NCBI GenBank assembly: GCA_946406115.1
Contig: OX291551.1
Span: 2,418,001 to 2,482,000 of the forward strand
Source: Apoda limacodes
Lineage: Eukaryota > Arthropoda > Insecta > Lepidoptera > Limacodidae
Reading direction: 5' to 3'
Length of the DNA stretch: 64,000 nt
Shown here: one piece after another, positions 32,341-42,913 of the stretch
Layout: the number at the start of each line of letters is the position of its first letter
How positions within the stretch are numbered: position 1 is the stretch's first letter
Program-made: the position numbers and the translations under genes
Notes under the pieces: model-generated
What the model was told of the DNA's origin: nothing
Seen by the model: only the letters and a program-made list of their open reading frames with translations
The model's database searches: none

Positions 32341-34019
32341 CAATTTTATATATTTCTTTGATTTTTTTTAACTACAGATAGATATACGGTTCTAAGAACC
32401 TATAAACCTAGACCTACCTAAGCAAATCTGGTAGGTTTGGTTGGTGGGGTTGATTAATTACAATTAAGAACAAAACTTACTAGGTATAAAATCTTTAAAA
32501 AAATTATGAACATTGATACCGGTATAACCATATAATTCCTAAAGTAAGTATTGTAGATTTGTTCATTATTCCCTTGGATGCGGAAGACGACTTGAATTGA
32601 TATAATATATATTACCTACTTCCATTAAACTATATCAGCAATGTGATAAAAACAAAATACAATTGTGATGGCAGTAACACACTACAGAACAAATAACGAT
32701 GACAGATAAGTACATTTGTACGTACTCTACATATTGACTTTAATCTAAGAAGATAAAGAAATTTAAAATTACCTAGTATTTCAAAATCATTTCGCTCACT
32801 CTTGAATAATTGGCAAGTCATCTCAAAATGTAGTTTTCATATAAGCTTTTCCGTAATTAATAAATACCTACGACGTATCATCTTTGTACTTCAGTTGTGA
32901 TAGAATCATATTTCAGAGCTCTTATACATACTTATATACTTACCATGATCTTTAATAGAAAATACTATCTAGAGACAAACGCTGCCAAAGATAAACTCGG
33001 GATAATCATCTTGAAGTTATCTCACAGGCCTGTCTAGTCCAACACTAAACGCCCAGTTTCAATTTCGATGTCATTTTGGCATCAAATAAATCACTTACCT
33101 ACTTATAAAATGTTTTCATGCTCAAAAATCAAAAGTTGATAAAATCAACATTACTAACACTTAATTTGATTACAATATATATATATTTTAAAATGTTCTA
33201 CGAGATAATTAGAGATTTCTGTATACGCTAGGAATTGAGATTTTGGTCAAAAGTCAACAGTAACCTACAAGTAAACCTTGTGAGTAAAAGGGAGCACTAG
33301 TTTACATAGAAAGGAAAAAGCGAAATCAATAGCTTGGGGGAATCACAATATTGATTCACTATAGGTCAACGCTGGACTCAGTTCACATCACTAAAAATAT
33401 TTTTTTAAATCTAATCCAACTGCGAAGGGGATGAAACTGTGTCAGGAGTAGGTAGGCGAAAACAAAAAATCTACAGAGATAATTTATGCATTTCTGTTAG
33501 TTAAGTTAAAAAAATGTTAAACCGACTTTGCAAGAACAGTAAAAAGTAGAAGAGCAGTAAAAGTAGCGCCTGCGCAGTGCAAAGTGGGTACAATAATAAG
33601 AAGATATACATAATAATCGGTGTTGATCCCGGTAGTCTGAGGAGAAACTTTGTCTCCCGATGTGTGTTCTGTCGTTTGTGAAATATGTACAGACTTTTGA
33701 ACAAAAAAAAATCATTTAAATAATTTTAAAGCTTTTTAACGCTTTTTTAAAGCTCAAATACACAATAAAGAGAAATTATTTAAAAATGAAAAGAGTTATT
33801 TTTCAAATTTTTACTTACTCTGAGAATGGAGAAGAAAGACTTGTTCCTTTTCCCAGGAAGCGGAGAAGGAAAAGGATAGTTTATTTTTTCAAAATGTTAA
33901 TTTAACATACCTAAATTATGATAGGAAGAAGCTGGTCAAAAGCTATTTTTAGCTGTTTTGCATTGTTTTTGAGTATGTCTGGGTGTTCTGACCGTTTTTA
34001 ATAATGCGTTTAAAGTGTA
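32341..34019. other. slp downstream region, no gene
   Basis: AT-rich, free of recognised repeats. Short minus-strand frames at 32630-32821 and 33501-33715 have no family signature. Could carry slp regulatory sequence by position only. Confidence 0.5.
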
Positions 34020-34235
34020 ATTTCTGCTAAAAGTGACTTTGAGATCTGCTAAAGGCGGTCACTTTCTGCTTCAAGTGACTTTGAGATCTGCTAAATGTGG
34101 TCACTTTCTGCTAAATGTGACTTTGAAATCTGCTAACGGCGGTCACTTTCCGTAAAAGTTACTTTGAGATCTGCTAAAGACGGTCAGTTTCTGCTAAAAG
34201 TTACTTTGAGATCTGCTAAAGACGGTCACTTTCAC
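34020..34235 (+). repeat. 42-bp tandem repeat, five units
   Basis: GATCTGCTAAAGGCGGTCAC-type units begin at 34043, 34085, 34127, 34168 and 34210 (one unit has a 1-base deletion). Unit content: TTTCTGCTAAAAGTGACTTT + GAGATCTGCTAAAGGCGGTCAC. Not coding. Confidence 0.9.
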
Positions 34236-34409
34236 AAACAATACAAAACGTTCTAAAAATAGCTTTACCTCAATTATTTATTTCTACCTTACCTACTCAT
34301 TACAATTTCTACCTTCTAATGCAGAATTCTCTAGGCTCAGAAGTTACCTACCTTTAAGTGTACTTTGACTTGTCCGTCAGTCAGTTTAACCTTTTGTTTT
34401 AAATCACAA

Positions 34410-34612
34410 TAATATTATAGATTCGAAAGTTTGTGTGTTTGTTACTTCTTCACGCTGCACTAGCTAGACAGATCTAGATAAAATTTTAAATGCAAAAAGC
34501 TTATATCCTGAATACATAAAAGGTGAGGTAGGGTATCTACCCTTTTTTCGAAAAATTCAAAACCAGGAACCACTTTAGCGTAAGTAGAGTTGCGGGCACA
34601 GCTAGTATTATA
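34410..34612 (+). mobile_element. Helitron-like non-autonomous element
   Basis: ATTATAGATTCGAAAGTTTG at the start, GTTACTTCTTCACGCTGCAC, and GCGGGCACAGCTAGT at the end (34609). Immediately followed by the start of another element of the same class. Confidence 0.65.
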
Positions 34613-35128
34613 ATTATGAAAGTTTGGGATGATGTTTGTTACTTAATCACGCATAAATGACTAAACTGATTTGAATGAAATTTAGCACAAATATAGACCT
34701 TGAAGTTGGTGGTGGCCAAGGGGTTTAAATTTCACTTCACGTCCCAGGTTCGAATCCCGCGGTTGGCGTGTACCAATGAGTCTTTTCTTAATTTCTCAAG
34801 TACACTGATTTATTTGTTCACACCACAGGCTTTTTGGTGAAGGAAAACATCGTAAGGAAACGTCAAGAAATAAAAAAAGACGTATGTGAAGTCCACAATC
34901 CGCACTGGGCCTGGGTGTGTACTATGGCCCAAATCACTCTCGCTTATGAAGGTAGGCCGTGTCCCAGCAGTGGGGACGAATGAAGACTGGCGAGAGATTG
35001 ACCTTGGACTAGAAAAGTCTGGAGTAACATAATCTATTTTTTATATCTCGATTAATAGTTCTCACTGAAATGGGTACCTACTTTTATGTGGAAAACTACG
35101 AGGAACTGACGGGTATTATATAATAAAA
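34613..35128 (+). mobile_element. Second Helitron-like element, split by a SINE
   Basis: Starts ATTATAATTATGAAAGTTTG and shows AATCACGCATAAATGACTAA..GATTTGAATGAAATTTAGCA. After the SINE at 34703-34999 the element continues GACTAGAAAAGTCTGG..CTATTTTTTATATCTCG. The tail is unclear because the family A copy at 35129 follows. Confidence 0.55.
34703..34999 (+). mobile_element. tRNA-derived SINE with target-site duplication
   Basis: A TGGCCAAGGGG-type A box and a perfect B box GGTTCGAATCC (34747-34757) mark a tRNA-like RNA polymerase III promoter. The body has GTGTACCAATGAGTC and CTCAAGTACACTGATTT, and the tail GCCGTGTCCCAGCAGTGGGG. GACCTTG flanks it at 34696-34702 and 35000-35006, a target duplication inside the host Helitron-like element. 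Relatives: 14.86, 45.87 and 57.92 kb. Confidence 0.8.
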
Positions 35129-35622
35129 TGCCAGCTTGGCCCTTTTGACTCGATTCAACGACGGGCTGTGAGAATTGTCGACGATCCCAAACTCACTTGC
35201 GGTATCGAGCCTCTAAGTCTGAGGAGAGACTTTGCCTCCCTGTGTGTGTTCTACCGCTTGTACAATGGGTTGTGTTCTGAGGAATTGTTCGAAATGCCCA
35301 CGGCTACTTTCTACCATCGCACCGCTCGCCATCGGCAGGGAATTCATTCTCACACTTTAGAACCGAAATGGTCGCGTACAGTGCGGTTTCAGAGAAACTT
35401 CCTCCCGCGAACGCTTACGTTGTGGAATGAGCTCCCTGCCAAGGTTTTCTCTAAGCACTACAGTATGGGGTTCTTCAAAAAAGAAGTTATTAGATTTCTG
35501 AAGGGTCGGCAACCCGCGAGTGATGCCCTTGGTGTTGCAAGCGTCCATAGGCTACGGTGACCGCTTACCATCAGGCGGACCGTATGCTTGTTTGCCACCT
35601 TAGTAGTATAAAAAAAAAAAAA
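35129..35622 (+). mobile_element. Family A 3' end fragment, plus strand
   Basis: From CCAGCTTGGCCCTTTTGACT through the C-terminal coding block to GTTTGCCACCTTAGTAGTAT and a poly(A) of about 14 at 35608-35622. Frame 35168-35560 encodes the last 130 residues (IVDDPKLTCGIEPLSLRRDF to SVHRLR) and ends at TGA 35558-35560, which is the stop seen in most A copies. One of the better-preserved A ends and the reference for the normal terminus. Confidence 0.9.
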
Positions 35623-35769
35623 AGCAAGTGAACACTTTTGTCTATAAAAGTTTTTGACTTCGCTTCGTCGCCACTTGTCTTGTCTTATTTGAAGCACAGC
35701 AAGAGTGCAAGTTTCGTTTAATTATGATTAGGTACATCAGGCACTTAACGAGGAATAGCCGTTTTATAT

Positions 35770-35830
35770 AAAGAAAAACTGAACAAGTCCGAGTCTGACT
35801 CGCGCACCGAGGGTTCCGTACAAAGTTGTA
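35770..35830 (+). repeat. Family E repeat fragment
   Basis: GAACAAGTCCGAGTCTGACT..CGCGCACCGAGGGTTCCGTAC is one end of family E. Confidence 0.65.
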
Positions 35831-36179
35831 TGCGGATAGTTCGTACAAGTCACAAAACAAAAGATAGCAAAACGATAATAAATTGGTACTGCATTTATAA
35901 TATTATCATATAATTATATATATTTTCTACAGTATCTTACTAATAATAACTAGATCTACAGGTATAGCTTGCTAATGCAAATCTAGCTTACTCTAAAGTT
36001 AACCTCAGTAAATCATAGCAGAGCTAAATGTGCATGACACTTGAGTGGATGATACCAATATTGTAACACTTCCTGAGGCGTGACAGCTTCAGGTTAAGCG
36101 CTAAGTCACATAATATAGCGTTATGTAAGTAGTTTTAAGTGACTTCACAAAAGCAGGAGGTTCTCAATTTGCCTGTATT

Positions 36180-36425
36180 TATCTTTATATATATATATAT
36201 AAAAATTTCGTGTCACGTTGTTTGTCCGCGATGAGCTCCTAAACTACTGAATCAATTTTGATCAAACTTCATAACTGTCTGTTGTTTAACCCAACTTAAA
36301 ATATAGGATAGTTTTTATCTCGATCTGTTAAGTGCGAGCCGGACTCGGGCACTTTAGGTAAATATCAACTTTCGCCGGGTTACAGAGGGACGGCAGCGGA
36401 ACAACGTTCGCCGGGACCGCTAGTA
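36180..36425 (+). mobile_element. Helitron-like non-autonomous element
   Basis: TATATATATAAAAATTTCGTG, CTAAACTACTGAATCAATTT and the terminal CGCCGGGACCGCTAGTA give the usual layout with a CTAGT end. No coding sequence. Confidence 0.5.
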
Positions 36426-36469
36426 TTATATATGTATTTACTATAAGGTTTTTTTTTTAATTTTGAACT

Positions 36470-37030
36470 GTTTTTAGGGTTCCCTATCCAAAGGGAGCCT
36501 ATTGTTGTGTACCTTTTATTATATAAAGCCTACGCTGTCTGTCTGTCTGTTTGACGTTTAAAGGGATTTTAGACTGAAGTATAGTGAAGCATTATTCTTG
36601 ATAAAAAAAATAAGCAAAAAATGTGTTTTTGTTGCGGATTTCCAAAAAATAATAATAATAAAACAAACATTGAAGAAGGTTCTCTATATAGGAAACACGT
36701 TTTTTTTTCGTTTTTTATTTGTCGTAAAAACAGTAATACCTATAGGTACAGTGCTACAAACTTTTCTGACTCGGTGTATGATTGCTAGTGATTGTAGATC
36801 ATACCATTTTAATATAGACTGTAGTTTTATTGTTGGACTACCGAGTTAGAAAAGTTTGTTGCACTATACATACAAGCTTAACTATTTTAGGGTGAGCTTT
36901 GTTTTACAGTAACTAAAACAACAAATAATAAACACCAATCAAGTGCGGGTCGGGTTCATGCATCCTGTGGTTGTTGGTGGTACGGAGCTCTCGGTGCGCG
37001 AGTCCGACTCGCACTTCGCTGATTTTTTAT
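36470..37030. repeat. Family E fragments, both orientations
   Basis: 36475-36550 (GTTTTTAGGGTTCCCTATCC..CTGTCTGTCTGTCTG) is the inverted tail-type end. 36940-37030 has CAAGTGCGGGTCGGGTTC and the inverted GTGCGCGAGTCCGACTCGCA, forming a small head-to-head pair. Between them, an 83-codon frame (36598-36849) is unsupported. Confidence 0.5.
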
Positions 37031-37745
37031 GGCATATATTTTTATTCTGTGACGGATGACGTAATGAACAGTTCAGTCAAACGGTAAACCTAGTTCATCA
37101 ACGTGTTGATTCTTAAAACTGAAATACTAATCAAACAGATTTTAGCTGTCTCGTTAAATTAACTGTTTTTATGTTTTTAGTCGTAAGTAGATCTAATAAT
37201 AATAATAAGTAATAGTTGAGTAATGTTGATAGTTTTCGGATATTGATTTATATTATCTTCGGCATGATGCTTGAACTAAGTAGGTAGATAATAGATAAAT
37301 ACACGAAAACTTCAGAAATCATTTGCTTGGGTCATTCGCAGCGGAGTGACGGACAGACTAGATTTTCGCATCAGAGATTGATAGCTGTTAGAACAAAGGA
37401 CAGTACGGGTTGTCGAGGCAAGTATTACACTTTTACGCGGGGCATTATTTTTTCACGTTGGTTGGTTGGTAGGTAGAATGAGGTTAATTTATTTTGTTAC
37501 ATAAAATACCTGTAGGAATCCCACGGTAGTGACTGGATTCCGTGTACGAATAGGTACTTTTTGACTTTGACTTTGAATAGGTATATAATAAATTGGAAAG
37601 TTTGCTAACTTGTGTGTGAATTAGTATGTATATTCGTCACTCCTCCCCGTCACAACAATTGAACCAATTTAGCTAAAATTTGGAATGGAGATTGGAGAAT
37701 GGAGTTGTTTATAACTGTTATATATATTGGTCTACCAGCATTGAC
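37031..37745. other. Intergenic sequence with short repeat scraps
   Basis: TTTGACTTTGACTTTGAATA at 37560 is a family D type microsatellite, followed by a GAACCAATTTAGCTAAAATT repeat scrap at 37665. No gene. Confidence 0.45.
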
Positions 37746-37749
37746 AGTT

Positions 37750-38769
37750 TAATATTTATTTATTTATTTATTTTTATTTAAACACTTTATTGCACTAAAA
37801 TACAATAGGTGGACTTAATGCCTTAGGCATTATCTACCAGTCGACCTTAGGGTCATGCAGAAAGCTTAAGGTAGTTGTTTAAGTAGGAACGGTTATTATC
37901 TACTAACATAAACGTAACATACAGTATAGGATTTGAATACATAAATTAAATAAATACACAGATTAATATATACGTAAATATATATTTAAATATACATACA
38001 TACACATACATAAATACGTATTTAAATATGTACATAGATATTGCTATATAGGTACTGCAAATGATTCATTGAAAAGTATTTATAAAGGTGAGCCTAAATA
38101 GTATATGTATAGCGAATGCTTAAATTTATTTCGGGAAGGCTTTTCCTTTATATTTTTAGGAAGCGCATTCCAGAGTAGTGCTGCCTGAATAGTAAAAGAA
38201 TTGGAAATAAAACCAGTACGATGTGAAGGTAAACGTAGCAGCATGTTAGAGGAAGAACGAAGCTCTCTGTCGTGAGAACAGTGAAGATATTGAAACATTT
38301 TCTTTAAATATGGAGGAGATTGAGAATTATTTAAAATGGTATAAAGAAAACATAGAATTCTAGTATATCTGCGTTCCCGGATAGGTAACCAGCCAAGCTG
38401 AGTACGGTATTGGGAAATGTGGTCAAATTTTCTTAAGTTGAAAATAAATCTTATACAAGAATTGAGGAGACGATCAAGTTTATTGAGATGATTTTGGGTC
38501 AGATCCAAATAACAAACATCAGCATAATCAATTATGGGAATGATTAGAGTTTGTACTAGCAAGATTTTGGTTTTAATTGGTAGAAAATGTTTGAATCGAT
38601 AAAGCGATCGCAAAGCGTTGAACACTTTTCGACTAACTTCTGCGATTTGATCATGCCAACTAAAACATTGTGAGATCGTAGAGAGGATACACCTATAACT
38701 TAACATTACGTGGCTACGAGTTGGTAACTGACACAAATCGTTATCAATGCCTTTACCTGCGACATACAA
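37750..38769 (-). mobile_element. Family C non-LTR element, 5'-truncated
   Basis: Minus-strand element with a (TTTA)n-type tail on the plus strand at 37753-37780, a 3' UTR to about 38080, and the frame 38769-38080. The UTR begins CACTTTATTGCACTAAAATAC on the plus strand, a common lepidopteran LINE terminus. Confidence 0.8.
38080..38769 (-). CDS. Family C reverse transcriptase, C-terminal part
   Basis: A 229-codon open frame with the post-catalytic part of a non-LTR reverse transcriptase: CFSWHDQIAEVSRKVF, PIIDYADVCYLDLTQ, LDRLLNSCIRFIFNLRKFD, LGWLPIRERRYTRIL and a terminal ALLWNALPKNIKEKPSRNKF. The YADD catalytic motif is missing through 5' truncation. The block IRFIFNLRKFDHISQYR ties it to the broken copy at 14.2-15.8 kb. 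Not expected to be active. Confidence 0.85.
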   Translation of the reverse strand: MYVAGKGIDNDLCQLPTRSHVMLSYRCILSTISQCFSWHDQIAEVSRKVFNALRSLYRFKHFLPIKTKILLVQTLIIPIIDYADVCYLDLTQNHLNKLDRLLNSCIRFIFNLRKFDHISQYRTQLGWLPIRERRYTRILCFLYTILNNSQSPPYLKKMFQYLHCSHDRELRSSSNMLLRLPSHRTGFISNSFTIQAALLWNALPKNIKEKPSRNKFKHSLYIYYLGSPL

Positions 38770-40145
38770 ATAAATTTCACAATATGAAATTTGCTATCAA
38801 CACACCTTATGTAGTCCAGTTTGAACCGGAATTCGAACAATCTAAAAGAAAAAATAAAATAATAGGCAGTTCTGAAATTCCATTATCGCTATCCATTCAT
38901 AACCGACATTTTATAATTATTCTCGTATCTATAAAGGATTAACGTTTGTTTGTCAATTTGTTCAAATCAATATCGAGATCTATTAAACAATTTATATAAT
39001 TAAAAGAAATTCTTATTGATAAATTTCCTGTTTACGTTAGATATGTATACCCTACTATGATTATAAAACGGGTGAATTGTATGTATGTAGGTATAAGTAA
39101 TAACCATGTGTTAGTATGATAGCTAAATATTACGTGCAAAATTTACCAAAAAAGCGAGGCAAAATTTACCAAAAAAGCGAGAAAGCAGAACAGGTTCTAA
39201 TATTGCGAAAATATGTGCCACGTAATTTTATGTATGGCTCAGGAACTATATCTCATTTAACATGATCTTCCACCTAAATTTTTTTATAATATCCCTAGAA
39301 GAGTTTAAGACGTAAGGTGTAGATGATTCAGTATAGGTGCTAAAATCTGCGTATTAGTTTTGTACTATGGTATAAAGTAACCTATCTACCTATTTTATAA
39401 CTAAAAAGTCAAGCTTGTTTGCTCTGAAAGTGTATCTGAATCAGATTATGTTCATACAAACTGCGTTACATATTGCTAATAAAACCAACAAAAACTTTGT
39501 TTATTTTATAATTTACTGACATCTCATGCATAGTAGGCATATTTAGGTAGGTATATATACTTTTAGCGACACATTCTCATGCAGTACAGCGAAGAGTGGG
39601 CGACACAACATTCTGTAGACAATCTAGACGTATCTAATATATACTCTAAAGATGTATAAACTGTCTACAAAATGTATGTTCCACTGTAGGCACTTCATCA
39701 TAATGTGTAGTCTAAATAAAAGAACTATTTTTTATGTTTTAGTAATATTGTATAGTTTATTGTAGTCATACTTATCAGCATAATACGTGTCCACTGTTGA
39801 GGCGCGGCCTACCCCAAGTGGGTGGTTTTAAGGGGACATATACTTATACTAACATATAGTCAATATCATTTTATTTTCTGTACTAATTCCTACACCCACA
39901 CTTGTATAGATTTTGGCGTTTTATAGGACGTGCCAAGATTTTGTAGACGTACTATAAGCCCTTTGAAAAATTAATCTATCTGTATTAAAGTCTGTTTTTT
40001 TTGTTTGTTTGTAAATGTGATTTTTTTTATTGCTCATTTTACTTGAAATACGTATATCTAAAAGTAAATGATCTCTGTTGTGGTCAAGTTTCGTACATTC
40101 AACTGAAATACTTGTAGGAACCCTACGGATAGCTTCGTCTTAGTC
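38770..40145. other. Intergenic sequence
   Basis: No gene recognised. A perfect 23-bp duplication (GCAAAATTTACCAAAAAAGC + GAG) lies at about 39137-39182. Confidence 0.5.
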
Positions 40146-40148
40146 ACT

Positions 40149-40214
40149 CTACACTACACATGTATACACCCTACACTACACATATATACACCCTACAATA
40201 CACATATAGACACA
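40149..40214 (+). repeat. 22-bp tandem repeat, three units
   Basis: CTACACTACACATATATACA-type units start at 40149, 40171 and 40193. Short and slightly diverged. Confidence 0.8.
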
Positions 40215-40456
40215 CAGTACGGATTTACTATAAAACTAAACATTACAAGAATACTGTTTGTGTTCGAACTCGCTATCGCTCCACAGTCATGAGTCATGAT
40301 ATACTAATAAGTATAATATTAACGTCACATAAAGTTGCTATACACAAGCCGATATCAGTCGATCTACAAAATAGTATGAAATAAAATATTATCCGCAAAG
40401 ATAATCCATCGAGACGCGAGGTGACGTCACTCGACACTATCGAATATTGCTTATTT

Positions 40457-40918
40457 ACGTACGTAGGTACATATTATTTACGTACGTAGGTATATATTAT
40501 TTACGTACGTAGGTACATATTATTTACGTACGTAGGTACATATTATTTACGTACGTAGGTACATATTATTTACGTACGTAGGTACATATTATTTACGTAC
40601 GTAGGTACATATTATTTACGTACGTAGGTACATATTATTTACGTACGTAGGTACATATTATTTACGTACGTAGGTACATATTATTTACGTACGTAGGTAT
40701 ATATTATTTACGTACGTAGGTACATATTATTTACGTACGGAGGTACATATTATTTACGTACGTAGGTACATATTATTTTCGTACGTAGGTACATATTATT
40801 TACGTACGTAGGTACATATTATTTACGTACGTAGGTATATATTATTTACGTACGTAGGTACATATTATTTACGTACGTCGGTACATATTATTTACGTACC
40901 TACGTAGGTACATATTAT
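40457..40918 (+). repeat. 23-bp tandem array of about 20 units, palindromic core
   Basis: Units of ACGTACGTAGGTACATATTA + TTT follow at exact 23-base spacing from 40457. Each contains the palindrome TACGTACGTA. Variation is very low (a few single-base changes, e.g. TATATATTA units at 40491 and 40697, and ACGTACGGA at 40731); the last unit has a 4-base insertion. Indicates recent expansion. Confidence 0.95.
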
Positions 40919-41263
40919 TACGATAAAAGTCAAGTTCGAGTTTATTTGCGCGCGGAATGTGTCGTATGATTATATTAATGTTGTTATTTGTATAAATGAG
41001 AACGAAACATCAAACTCAACGAAATCACTTTGTATGTTTGTTTGTTTGTTTTTCCTAGCTTCACGTTGCAACAAAATATATATCGGTTATAATTTTATTA
41101 TTTCTCCGGGATACACTGCGGGATATACTGATAAAAAGTATCTTCTTCTCCGTCTCTTTGTCAAATTTTAGCTCAAGTAGATTCTAAATCAATATAAATG
41201 TCGGTTCACGCTCAGTGTAGGGTTCCGTACTTGCCAGTCACAATCATAAAAAGGGTCAGTACC
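40919..41263. other. Short intergenic gap with family E scrap
   Basis: GTGTAGGGTTCCGTACTTGC at 41215-41236 is a family E end. A 70-codon frame at 40959 is unsupported. Confidence 0.45.
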
Positions 41264-42882
41264 TTTTTTTTTTTTTTACACCACTAAGGCAAACAAGCCT
41301 ACGGTCCGCCTGATGGTAAGCGGTGACCGTAGCCTATGGACGCTTGCAACACCAGGGGCATCACTCGCGCGTTGCCGACCCTTCAAAAATCTAATAACTT
41401 CTTTTTTGAAGAACCCCATGCTGTAGTCCTTAGAGAAAACCTTGGCAGGGAGCTCATTCCACAACCCAAGCGTTCGCGAGAGGAAGTTTCTCTGAAACCG
41501 CACTGTACGCGACCATTTCGGTTCCAAAGTGTGAGAATGAATTCCCTGTCGATGGCGAGCGGTGCGATGGTAGAAAGTAGCCGTGGGCATCATTTCGAAC
41601 AATTCCTCAGAACACAATCCATTGTACAAGCGGTAGAACACACACAGGGAGGCAAAGTCTCTCCTCAGACTTAAGGGCTCGATACCGCAAGTGAGTTTGG
41701 GATCATCGACAATTCTCACAGCTCGTCGTTGAACCGAGTCAAAAGGGCCAAGCTGGTATCCGGGTGCACCCGCCCAGAGATGGCAGCAGTACTCCATATG
41801 GGGCCGGACTTGCGACTTGTAAAGTTTTTTGGACACCAGCTTTACCTTGTCTATCAAATGATCTCGGAACTGAACATCGCTGGAGATGTCAACGCCAAGG
41901 ATCCCAATGCTCTTGGAGATGGAGAGGAGAGTGTTCTGGAATTGTGGGACTACAGTGAATAGGGTTTTCTTAGCGGTGAACGCGCAGACTTGTGTCTTTG
42001 AAGGGTTGAATCGGACCAAGTTTTCCCGCCCCCAGTCAGAGACCTTGGACAGACCGATCTCGATTTGAGACACAAGTTCTTTACGCTTTTCCTCCACAAC
42101 GGAACGTGGGATGCTTGCACGGCCCATGTAATAAGCGTCTCCAGTACTGTCATCTGCATAGCAATGTATGTTGTTGATGTCCAACATATCATTGATGTGC
42201 AGTAGAAACAGCTTAGGAGACAGCACCGAGCCTTGCGGGACACCAGCATTAATGTCCATGCTATCAGAGCAACTACCGTCAACTACGGCTCGTATGCGTC
42301 TGCCGGACAAAAAGCTAGCCACCCATTTGCACAAACCCTCGGGCAGTCCGTAAGATGGCAACTTCGATAGAAGACCCCGGAGCCAGACCCGATCGAACGC
42401 CTTCGCTATGTCTAGGCTACATGCCAATGCCTCCCCCTGACTCTCAATGGCTAGAGCCCATCGGTGTGTGAGATACACTAGAAGGTCACCAGTTGAGCGA
42501 CCGTGGTGAAAGCCATATTGACGGTCACTGATCAGGTCGTGTTTTTCTAGGTATCTCAAAAGCTGTGTGTTGATCACACGCTCCATCACCTTGGAGAGGA
42601 GAGAGGTTATAGCGATAGGCCTGTAATTCGATGGATCTGATCTATCGCCCTTTTTGGGCACCGGATGTACATTCGCAGTCATCAATGAAGACGGAAATTG
42701 CCTAGTGTGGTAGGAAAGCGTGAAGAGGCGCGTGAGTACAGGACATAACTCAGGAGCACACTGCTTAAGCACCACTGCTGGTATGCCGTCTGGCCCACTC
42801 GACTTATGAACGTCTAGGGAAAGCAACGCCCGCCGGACCTCGCGCTGTGTTATAGAGATTTCCGGAATCGTCTTACCGCACA
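41264..42882 (-). mobile_element. Family A non-LTR retrotransposon copy, 5'-truncated
   Basis: Element limits for the copy carrying the 545-codon frame. The right (5') border is where homology to the copy at 45.6-48.4 kb stops, after CTTACCGCA at 42875-42883. The left (3') border is the T run, i.e. the poly(A). No convincing target-site duplication was found. Best preserved A copy in the window. Confidence 0.85.
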
Positions 42883-42913
42883 AATATATATTAAATTTAA
42901 AGTTTTCAAACAC
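41276..42913 (-). CDS. Family A non-LTR reverse transcriptase, truncated copy with long ORF
   Basis: An uninterrupted 545-codon frame encoding the reverse transcriptase and C-terminal region of a CR1/Jockey-type non-LTR retrotransposon. Visible motifs: SSGPDGIP (about residue 38), NYRPIAI (97), motif A LDIAKAFDRVW (167), GVPQGSVLSP (224) and the catalytic YADD (252-255). The C-terminal block includes PHMEYCCHLWAGAPG and FYHRTARHRQG. The copy is 5'-truncated: element sequence starts near 42882, and the first dozen residues and ATG come from flanking DNA, so the endonuclease is absent. The 3' end is a poly(A), seen as T at 41264-41277. Two oddities: an 18-codon in-frame deletion after residue 364, and a TGA-to-TCA change at 41324-41326 that abolishes the usual stop and extends the frame to the poly(A). 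Being a dead-on-arrival insertion, it is not expected to be mobile. Exact clade is not certain. Confidence 0.9.
   Translation of the reverse strand: MFENFKFNIYLCGKTIPEISITQREVRRALLSLDVHKSSGPDGIPAVVLKQCAPELCPVLTRLFTLSYHTRQFPSSLMTANVHPVPKKGDRSDPSNYRPIAITSLLSKVMERVINTQLLRYLEKHDLISDRQYGFHHGRSTGDLLVYLTHRWALAIESQGEALACSLDIAKAFDRVWLRGLLSKLPSYGLPEGLCKWVASFLSGRRIRAVVDGSCSDSMDINAGVPQGSVLSPKLFLLHINDMLDINNIHCYADDSTGDAYYMGRASIPRSVVEEKRKELVSQIEIGLSKVSDWGRENLVRFNPSKTQVCAFTAKKTLFTVVPQFQNTLLSISKSIGILGVDISSDVQFRDHLIDKVKLVSKKLYKSQVRPHMEYCCHLWAGAPGYQLGPFDSVQRRAVRIVDDPKLTCGIEPLSLRRDFASLCVFYRLYNGLCSEELFEMMPTATFYHRTARHRQGIHSHTLEPKWSRTVRFQRNFLSRTLGLWNELPAKVFSKDYSMGFFKKEVIRFLKGRQRASDAPGVASVHRLRSPLTIRRTVGLFALVV

Noticed and set aside
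40457..40918. CRISPR-like array
   Set aside because: No spacers and exact 23-bp tandem periodicity; a minisatellite.
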